Assembly (NCBI GenBank): GCA_038209155.1
Contig: JBBQYA010000088.1
Coordinates: forward strand, 1 to 11,356
DNA from: JBBQYA01 sp038209155
GTDB lineage: Bacteria > Bacteroidota > Bacteroidia > Sphingobacteriales > Sphingobacteriaceae
Direction of reading: 5' to 3'
Length of the DNA: 11,356 nucleotides
Part shown: piece by piece, positions 6,312 to 11,356 of the stretch
How positions within the stretch are numbered: the first letter of the stretch is position 1
How the letters are laid out: every line of letters starts with the position of its first letter
Position numbers and translations under genes: made by a program
Notes under the pieces: model-generated
What the model was told of the DNA's origin: nothing
Databases searched by the model: none
What the model saw: the letters and a program-made list of their open reading frames with translations, nothing else

Positions 6312-6698
6312 TTAAGTAGTTGCCGTAACTTCGGTTTCTGTGTATTTAGAAGGACATTTCATAAGGATTTTTTCAGCATAAAATGCATCTTTTCCCATTT
6401 CTCCTGTCAATACAATTTGTTCTGACCGTTCGAAATCTTGCGGTTTTGTTCCTTTAAAAACTACTTTGCATTCTTCACCTTTGGAATCTTTCATGTAAAA
6501 TGAAAAATAATTTGCATCCACTTCGGGATTATAATGCATTGTTTTTTCTTTTAATAATGTTCCAACTACGTGTATTTCAGCCTTTTCCTCTCTTGCTTCA
6601 GCAAAATTTGAGTAGGTACTTGAATCCGCATAAGTGCTTATAATGGCACCGATTGCTACCGCAATGATGACCATACCAATGAGATGAGATTTTTTCAT
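6312..6698 (-). CDS. ccmE: Cytochrome c-type biogenesis protein CcmE, Cys-type heme chaperone
   Basis: This membrane-anchored periplasmic heme chaperone receives heme from CcmABCD and hands it to CcmF. I place the start at the ATG at 6698 (128 aa), which puts MKKSHLIGMVIIAVAIGAII directly at the N-terminus as the membrane anchor. A frame-open extension to 6755 would add 19 residues that look unlike a signal-anchor start and would cover a promoter-like box. The OB-fold beta-barrel shows HVVGTLLKE (43-51), FSFYMKDSKGEECKVVFKG (66-83 region) and PQDFERSEQIVLTGEM (86-101). At the heme attachment site the protein reads KCPSKY (114-119), a CxxxY motif, where E. coli CcmE has HxxxY. This Cys variant is known from Desulfovibrio and archaeal CcmE, so it is a recognised subtype and not a broken gene. 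It is the first gene of the minus-strand operon. Confidence 0.9.
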   Translation of the reverse strand: MKKSHLIGMVIIAVAIGAIISTYADSSTYSNFAEAREEKAEIHVVGTLLKEKTMHYNPEVDANYFSFYMKDSKGEECKVVFKGTKPQDFERSEQIVLTGEMGKDAFYAEKILMKCPSKYTETEVTATT

Positions 6699-6711
6699 TT
6701 TATTTACTCTA

Positions 6712-6719
6712 CAAAAATA
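6712..6719 (-). promoter_or_regulatory. Candidate -7 element ahead of ccmE
   Basis: TATTTTTG on the minus strand matches TAnnTTTG exactly and lies 13 nt before the preferred ccmE ATG at 6698. I see no TTG at the usual 17-23 nt upstream (nearest TTTG is 29 nt away, 6749-6752). The position supports the shorter ccmE start, because the longer one would place this box inside the coding region. It would be the main promoter of the eight-gene minus-strand operon. Confidence 0.4.
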
Positions 6720-6819
6720 AGCAAAAACTGCCTCTGATTGATATAATGCAAACACTAATTTTATTTAGAATGTTTTTAGATAATAAAATAAAGCACTTTC
6801 TCCTTTTTATTTTTTAAAC

Positions 6820-6911
6820 TTTTTTAAGAAATCAACTAGATGAACCAAATTTTATGTTCCTAATTTTTTTATTTTTCTAATTTTAAATTGATAAATTAAT
6901 TTCTTAAAAAA
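6820..6911. repeat. 13-bp perfect inverted repeat in the ccmE-peptidase spacer
   Basis: TTTTTTAAGAAAT (6820-6832) and ATTTCTTAAAAAA (6899-6911) are exact reverse complements 66 nt apart. Both arms are very AT-rich, so chance is possible. The whole spacer 6699-6969 has no convincing gene; it holds this repeat, the candidate terminator beside it and the ccmE promoter box. Confidence 0.28.
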
Positions 6912-6916
6912 ATATC

Positions 6917-6966
6917 TAAAAACTTGAGCAAAAAAATGAAAACAAGATTACAGTATCAAGTTTTTA
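6917..6966 (-). terminator. Probable intrinsic terminator after the M49 peptidase gene
   Basis: Starting 3 nt after the peptidase stop, the minus strand carries TAAAAACTTGA (6966-6956) and its perfect complement TCAAGTTTTTA (6927-6917), an 11-bp stem with a 28-nt loop. A T7 tract follows within 6 nt (complement of the A run 6906-6912). The stem has only two G-C pairs, but position and T tract fit a terminator that separates the peptidase from the ccm operon. Confidence 0.45.
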
Positions 6967-6969
6967 ATT

Positions 6970-9042
6970 CTAATTCTTCACTGGCAAACAGCTATGCATT
7001 TTTCCATATTCCATCATTTGATCTGAAAAACTTGTTGGATATTCAACTAACACATCTTTTATTATACCATTTTCCATAATAGGAACTAATCTTGGTTGAA
7101 TAAATCCTTTATAAGGTGCAACATTTAGTTTTTCAAAACGCTTCAAGACTTCGGCATGAAGAATTTTATCCACTTTAACTCCGTAGTTTTCAACTAAATT
7201 TTTACCAGCTACGAAATCTCCTTCTGATTTTATTCGTTGAATCTCTTTTAATAGATTTCCAAAAATGACCCGAAGTTTATCGTAATCATTAATTTTAAAA
7301 TAAGTTTTTCCATCTCTAGTAACTTTTTCAATCACTTTTTCTGCTAATCCTTTCTCGTAAGCCCAAGAAGCATTTAATTGTCGGTTTCGCATATGAGCTT
7401 CCTCTAAATTATCTCCAATTTTTATACGATTCAATTGAGTCATCAAGCCATTATTTATGTAAGAATCATATTCTGCTTTACCTACATCTGTATTGTCAGC
7501 TACGCCAATTTCAACTAGTTTCTTATCAATGATATAATACAAAGCCACCAAATCTGCTCGAGCTTCTTCTAAAGTGCTACTATAATTTTTCAATGTAACA
7601 TCTGGAGTAGAAATTCCTGGGTTTATTTGTCCAGAAGCATGACCAATAACTTCGTGCATATCAGTATGTAAATCACCAGCTAATGCTCCATATTTTTTTC
7701 CACGTTCTAAAATCTCTTCACTAAAAGAAAATTCAGCAGCGGTTGGACTTTTTGCTCCAACTATATTATAAGATTTAACAATATTACCTAGAGAAACTGA
7801 TTTAGAACCGTGCTGCTCACGCACCCAGTTTGAGTTCGGAAGATTAATTCCAATTGGTGTTGCAGGCGCCGCATCACCAGACTCTCCAATTATTGTAATC
7901 ACCTTAGCACTAATTCCTTTTACACTTTTCTTTTTGTGTTGAGGCATTAAAGGAGAATTATCTTCAAACCATTGAGCTTCTTTTGCAATGGCAGCAATCC
8001 TCTTGGTTGCCTCCATATCTTTAATAGAAACTACAGATTCGTAACTGCCCCTCATCGCAATTGCATCTTGATAAACCTCAATAAAACCATTCACTACGTC
8101 CACCCTAGAATCAACATCTTTAACCCAAGCTATAGAATATTCATCCCAAATTCTTAAATCTCCAGTTCTGTAATAAGAAATTAATTTTTGAAGAGCATCT
8201 TTTTGCAGATCATTTTCGGCTACTATTACTGCTTTCTCTAACCAATAAATAATCTTTTGAATAGCAGGACTATACATTCCACCAAGCTTCCAAGTTTTCT
8301 CTAAAATAATTCCTTTTTCTTTAATTAATTTAGAATTCAAACCATAAGAAATTGGGGTTTTATTAGCTGTATCTCTTTTATTAGCATAAAAATTTTCTAC
8401 CTCTTTTTGAGTTACACCTTCGTAAAAATTATTGGCTGAACCTTTTACATTATCAATTCCTTCTGTAAGATTCACACATTTAGCATCTATCTTCGGATCA
8501 AATAAAATAGGCTTAAGAAAAGAAAATAACTTATCTCTTGTTTGTCCTGTTGCCAGAGGCAAAAGAGAAGAATCAGCTTCATTTAGTAAATTTTTAAAAT
8601 ATTCTGAGTCGATTTCAGGAATCATTTTAACATTAGAATAATGATGATGAATTCCGTTGGAAAACCAAACTCTTTTTACCCAAACTTCAAATTTCTTAAA
8701 CTCCTCTGTATCTCTATTTCCTTTGTAAGATTCAAAAATAGCCTCATTCGTTTTTCTAATTAAAATATTATTTCGGTATTTCTGATCGTAAATAATATCT
8801 CTACCAGCTAAGCCAGCTTCATACAAATAATAACATAATTCTTTTTGTTTCAAACTAAGTTCTGTAAAACCAGGTATTTCAAATCTTAAAACCTGAATAT
8901 CTGCAAACCTTTCGTTTTCAACCTGAAAACCAGCTGTTTCTGTAACTTCTTTCACTGTGACATCAACCGATTTGGTTTTTTGTTTACAAGAAAATAATTG
9001 GCTGATTGATACAATGGCAAAGAGAATTATAATTTTTTTCAT
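6970..9042 (-). CDS. Dipeptidyl-peptidase III family (M49) zinc metallopeptidase, lipoprotein
   Basis: This 690-aa protein removes dipeptides from the N-terminus of oligopeptides using one zinc ion. The catalytic motif is HEVIGH (residues 463-468; Zn ligands H463 and H468, catalytic Glu E464) and the third ligand is in EEARAD (492-497; E493), the two defining motifs of family M49. The N-terminus MKKIIILFAIVSISQLFSC is a lipoprotein signal peptide with lipobox LFSC and lipidated C19. The next residues (KQKTKS) lack the acidic cluster described as a surface-export signal in this phylum, so a periplasm-facing membrane location is more likely; that is inference. The upper helical lobe includes the FSNGIHHHYS segment (127-136), typical of the bacterial branch as I recall it. 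The gene stands alone: it diverges from the hydroxylase gene and has a terminator-like hairpin before ccmE. It could serve peptide scavenging or turnover in the envelope. Confidence 0.93.
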   Translation of the reverse strand: MKKIIILFAIVSISQLFSCKQKTKSVDVTVKEVTETAGFQVENERFADIQVLRFEIPGFTELSLKQKELCYYLYEAGLAGRDIIYDQKYRNNILIRKTNEAIFESYKGNRDTEEFKKFEVWVKRVWFSNGIHHHYSNVKMIPEIDSEYFKNLLNEADSSLLPLATGQTRDKLFSFLKPILFDPKIDAKCVNLTEGIDNVKGSANNFYEGVTQKEVENFYANKRDTANKTPISYGLNSKLIKEKGIILEKTWKLGGMYSPAIQKIIYWLEKAVIVAENDLQKDALQKLISYYRTGDLRIWDEYSIAWVKDVDSRVDVVNGFIEVYQDAIAMRGSYESVVSIKDMEATKRIAAIAKEAQWFEDNSPLMPQHKKKSVKGISAKVITIIGESGDAAPATPIGINLPNSNWVREQHGSKSVSLGNIVKSYNIVGAKSPTAAEFSFSEEILERGKKYGALAGDLHTDMHEVIGHASGQINPGISTPDVTLKNYSSTLEEARADLVALYYIIDKKLVEIGVADNTDVGKAEYDSYINNGLMTQLNRIKIGDNLEEAHMRNRQLNASWAYEKGLAEKVIEKVTRDGKTYFKINDYDKLRVIFGNLLKEIQRIKSEGDFVAGKNLVENYGVKVDKILHAEVLKRFEKLNVAPYKGFIQPRLVPIMENGIIKDVLVEYPTSFSDQMMEYGKMHSCLPVKN

Positions 9043-9080
9043 GATTAAATTTGGACTTTAGATTCCACTAAATTAGGTTT

Positions 9081-9101
9081 TTAACATGAATTTAATGTTA
9101 A
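9081..9101. promoter_or_regulatory. Perfect inverted repeat, possible operator in the divergent region
   Basis: TTAACAT (9081-9087), a 7-nt spacer, then ATGTTAA (9095-9101) form a symmetrical element about 21 bp long, a normal size for a dimeric regulator. It lies 39 bp upstream of the peptidase ATG and about 94 bp upstream of the hydroxylase ATG. No regulator gene adjoins it. An AT-rich palindrome can arise by chance. Confidence 0.33.
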
Positions 9102-9129
9102 CTTTACATACCTAGTATCAATTTTTAAG

Positions 9130-9160
9130 TTTTTGAACTAAAATATTCCTTCTATCTTTA
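9130..9160 (+). promoter_or_regulatory. Candidate promoter of the hydroxylase-SDR unit
   Basis: TTTTTG (9130-9135) as a -33 element and TATCTTTA (9153-9160) as a -7 element (7 of 8 positions of TAnnTTTG) are 17 nt apart, inside the range known for Flavobacterium promoters. The hydroxylase ATG follows 34 nt later, leaving a short A/T-rich leader without a Shine-Dalgarno sequence. Confidence 0.45.
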
Positions 9161-9194
9161 CTATATCATTCCTGATAATTAATTTAAAATACCA

Positions 9195-10961
9195 ATGACG
9201 GACTTTAACAATCCACAGGTGGCTAAGCTTCCAGACCATTTAAAGCAATATATTGTAGATCAACATTATGAAAAATACACACCAATAGATCAGGCGGTTT
9301 GGCGCTATGTGATGCGGCAGAATTACGATTATTTAAAGGATGTTGCTTTTTATCCTTACATAGAAGGGCTTAAACGTGCAGGCCTAACTATAGAGCGTAT
9401 TCCTGATTTAGAAACCATGAATCAAAATTTGGGTAAAATTGGTTGGGGCGCAGTTACCGTTGACGGTTTTATTCCTCCTGCCGCATTTATGGAATACCAA
9501 GCTTATAAAGTATTGGTAATAGCAGCAGATATTAGACAAATAAAACACATAGAATATACTCCAGCTCCAGATATTATTCACGAAGCTTCAGGTCATGCTC
9601 CAATTATAGCTGATAAAGATTATGCTCAATATTTGCAATATATTGGAGAAATAGGCTCAAAAGCAATGTTTTCTTACAAAGATTTTGAATTATACGAAGC
9701 TATTCGTCATTTATCTATTTTAAAAGAATTACCTGATGCAGATCCTATATTAATTTCGGAAGCGAATAAAGATGTTATTAAAAAACAAAAGAATTTAGGC
9801 AATCCATCAGAAATGGCATTATTAAGTAGATTGCATTGGTGGACAGTAGAATATGGTTTGATCCAAACAGAAACTGGACCTAAAATTTATGGTGCTGGAC
9901 TTTTATCTTCAATAGGAGAAAGCGCTTCATGTATGTTGGATTCGGTTGCAAAAATTCCTTATACTATTGATGCTGTTAATGTTCCATTTGATATTACACA
10001 AACTCAACCACAGCTTTTTATCACTCCAAACTTTGAAAATTTAATTGCAGTTTTAGAAGAATTTGCTAATAAAATGGCTTTCAGAACTGGTGGTAAAGCT
10101 GGGTTGGAAAAAGCGATTGAATGCAAAAATATTTCTACCGCAGTTTTGAGTTCTGGAATTCAAATTTCTGGTGTTATTTCTGGTATTGAATTGGATAAAA
10201 ATGACAAACCAGTTCTAGTTCAATTTGAAGGAAATACTGCTTTGGCTTATAATAATAAGGAAATTCAGGGCTGGGGAAAAAATACGTTATCGAGAGGATT
10301 TATAAGTCCAATTGGAGAAATAAAAAATTCATTAGATCTATTAGAAGATTTAAGCGAAAATGATTTAGATTCATTTAAAAATAAAGAAACTGGAAAAACC
10401 TCAATTGAATTTAAGAATGGAATTGTAATTGAAGGAATTGTGAAAAAGGTTGAAAAAAGAAATTCGAAAAATATCTTTATCATATTTTCTAATTGCACTG
10501 TTTCAAATCCTAAAACAGATAAAATTTATTATAATTATTCTGAAGATTTTCTTTTAACTATTGGTTCAAAAGTCGATTCTGTATTTTGTGGTGCAGCAGA
10601 TAAAGATGCTTATAATCAACTATCACTTGTAAGCAAAAAAGCAACTCCACACCAAGTTGAATATTCAAAGGAATTAAAAGAATTACATAAAATTTATAGA
10701 AATATAGCTCATTGCAGAATTAATGGTTGCAAAGAAATAGAACTTAAATCGATTTGGGAGAAATTGCTTTTACATTATCCAGAGGATTGGTTAGCCAGTA
10801 TGGAATTGTATGAGTTAGTAAAAACAGAAGATAAATATCCAGATTTAATGCAGTTGATTTTTCATCATCTAACAAAAAAAGCAGAATCAGATCCAGAAAT
10901 AAACAAATTAATTAATGATGGCTTTCGAGTGGTTGAAAATCAATTAAAATCATTTGCTTAA
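9195..10961 (+). CDS. Aromatic amino acid hydroxylase (phenylalanine 4-monooxygenase type) with long C-terminal extension
   Basis: This cytoplasmic non-heme iron enzyme uses tetrahydropterin and O2 to hydroxylate an aromatic amino acid, most likely phenylalanine to tyrosine. The catalytic domain fills about residues 20-300. Iron ligands are H129 and H134 in PDIIHEASGHAP and E219 in HWWTVEYGL; the GAGLLSSIGE loop (233-242) and the WGAVTVDGFIPPAAF segment (84-98) complete the pterin and substrate site. There is no N-terminal ACT domain, so allosteric control like that of the animal enzyme is unlikely. At 588 aa it is about twice the length of the Pseudomonas enzyme. The extra C-terminal part has a beta-rich region (about 315-480) with an apparent internal repeat (321-350 and 409-437) and a helical tail (485-588). 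This long form is usual in Bacteroidota as I recall it, but the role of the extension is unknown to me. An SDR gene follows after 15 bp. Tryptophan or tyrosine hydroxylation cannot be excluded. Confidence 0.94.
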   Translation: MTDFNNPQVAKLPDHLKQYIVDQHYEKYTPIDQAVWRYVMRQNYDYLKDVAFYPYIEGLKRAGLTIERIPDLETMNQNLGKIGWGAVTVDGFIPPAAFMEYQAYKVLVIAADIRQIKHIEYTPAPDIIHEASGHAPIIADKDYAQYLQYIGEIGSKAMFSYKDFELYEAIRHLSILKELPDADPILISEANKDVIKKQKNLGNPSEMALLSRLHWWTVEYGLIQTETGPKIYGAGLLSSIGESASCMLDSVAKIPYTIDAVNVPFDITQTQPQLFITPNFENLIAVLEEFANKMAFRTGGKAGLEKAIECKNISTAVLSSGIQISGVISGIELDKNDKPVLVQFEGNTALAYNNKEIQGWGKNTLSRGFISPIGEIKNSLDLLEDLSENDLDSFKNKETGKTSIEFKNGIVIEGIVKKVEKRNSKNIFIIFSNCTVSNPKTDKIYYNYSEDFLLTIGSKVDSVFCGAADKDAYNQLSLVSKKATPHQVEYSKELKELHKIYRNIAHCRINGCKEIELKSIWEKLLLHYPEDWLASMELYELVKTEDKYPDLMQLIFHHLTKKAESDPEINKLINDGFRVVENQLKSFA

Positions 10962-10976
10962 AAAACAATACTATTT

Positions 10977-11356
10977 ATGAATTATTTAATAACTGGTGCT
11001 AGTAGCGGAGTTGGATTTGAAACTGTTTTAGAATTAAGTTTAAAAAGCAGTAATCGGATCATTGCTTTGGCAAGATCAGATGATAAGTTAAAAAATCTTT
11101 TAAATATAGCTCTCTCAATTTCCCCGGATTGCAAAGTTTATATCCTAAAATTTGATATTGTAAATGATAATTATCAAGAGGTTTTAATTCCATTTATTAA
11201 AACACATTTTAATCACATAGATATTTTAATTAACAATGCTGGCCAATTAATTAATAAACCATTTTTGGAATTGAATGATGAAGATTGGAAAGAAATGTTT
11301 GACAATAACGTAATGGGAGCAGTTAAAATGATTCGAAACTTACTTCCTTATTTTTC
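10977..11356 (+). CDS. Short-chain dehydrogenase/reductase, N-terminal part (3' end outside window)
   Basis: The ATG at 10977 opens a frame that runs to the right edge (126 complete codons). It has the classical SDR landmarks: the nucleotide loop TGASSGVG (residues 6-13), an acidic adenine-contact residue D60 in LKFDIVND, NNAG (86-89), and the structural/catalytic Asn N111 in DNNVMGAVKM. The basic residue in ALARSD (R33), just after the second strand, suggests NADP(H) over NAD(H); this is inference. The Ser and YxxxK catalytic residues lie beyond the window. The gene begins 15 bp after the hydroxylase stop on the same strand and is probably co-transcribed. Sepiapterin reductase and dihydropteridine reductase are SDR enzymes, so a role in making or recycling the hydroxylase's pterin is an attractive but unproven guess; SDRs are very diverse. 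Confidence 0.88.
   Translation, partial: MNYLITGASSGVGFETVLELSLKSSNRIIALARSDDKLKNLLNIALSISPDCKVYILKFDIVNDNYQEVLIPFIKTHFNHIDILINNAGQLINKPFLELNDEDWKEMFDNNVMGAVKMIRNLLPYF

Noticed and set aside
6699..6755. Longer ccmE start at 6755
   Set aside because: The extra 19 residues precede the natural MKK membrane anchor and overlap an exact TAnnTTTG box; the start at 6698 is better.
7972..8641. Two plus-strand ORFs (7972-8157 and 8432-8641) within the peptidase gene
   Set aside because: Both are antisense shadows of the M49 coding region.
9097..9108. TyrR-like box (TGTAAA half-site, minus strand 9103-9108) upstream of the peptidase and hydroxylase
   Set aside because: The required TTTACA half at N6 spacing is missing, and TyrR-type regulators are not expected in this phylum.
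7574..9596. Shared HExxGH motif in the M49 peptidase and the hydroxylase, suggesting relatedness of the two divergent genes
   Set aside because: The folds and third ligands differ (EEARAD zinc site versus TVEYGL iron site); the shared motif is convergent and their adjacency is coincidental for this trait.
10265..10498. 77-aa minus-strand ORF
   Set aside because: It is an antisense shadow of the hydroxylase C-terminal extension, dominated by Phe/Ser as expected from complementing Lys/Glu-rich sequence.

Overview
The window is AT-rich chromosomal DNA, almost certainly from a member of the Bacteroidota (Flavobacteriia/Cytophagia/Sphingobacteriia-like). Evidence for this is the low GC content, the absence of clear Shine-Dalgarno sequences, matches to the TAnnTTTG (-7) promoter element of that phylum, and the protein types: a long aromatic amino acid hydroxylase with a C-terminal extension, a DUF2520 Rossmann protein, a Cys-type CcmE and a lipoprotein M49 peptidase. 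I see no mobile elements, CRISPR arrays, rRNA or tRNA.

Layout. At the left edge is the C-terminal part of an exopolyphosphatase (Ppx/GppA) gene on the + strand (2-409). It converges on a tightly packed minus-strand cluster that reads leftward from about 6700 to 418: ccmE, ccmF, a DUF2520 NAD(P)-binding protein, a [2Fe-2S] ferredoxin, iscX, a KdsC-type HAD phosphatase, a polytopic membrane protein and maf. Gaps are 5-77 bp, with one 4-bp overlap. Upstream of ccmE is a 271-bp spacer with inverted repeats, including a probable terminator, followed by a large minus-strand gene for a dipeptidyl-peptidase III (M49) lipoprotein (6970-9042). A 152-bp divergent intergenic region with a perfect 7-bp inverted repeat and a good promoter candidate separates it from a plus-strand unit: an aromatic amino acid hydroxylase (9195-10961), then after 15 bp a short-chain dehydrogenase that runs off the right edge.

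How the genes fit together. ccmE and ccmF deliver and attach heme to periplasmic c-type cytochromes. Ferredoxin and IscX belong to Fe-S cluster assembly. KdsC provides Kdo for lipopolysaccharide, Maf hydrolyses non-canonical or selected NTPs, and the membrane protein sits where related genomes carry a UbiA-type prenyltransferase. The minus-strand cluster is therefore a mixed cofactor and envelope housekeeping operon. The hydroxylase and SDR pair looks like a phenylalanine/tyrosine hydroxylation unit, perhaps with a pterin-linked reductase.

Most of the window is ordinary housekeeping. The observations most worth a second look are: (i) the 286-aa membrane protein, which looks like a UbiA prenyltransferase that has lost both Asp-rich catalytic motifs; (ii) an apparent internal duplication in the uncharacterised C-terminal region of the hydroxylase; (iii) a CcmE with Cys (CxxxY) in place of the heme-binding His, beside a CcmF with a His/acid-rich insertion and an altered tryptophan-rich motif; and (iv) a symmetrical element between the peptidase and hydroxylase genes. 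No wholly new system is evident.
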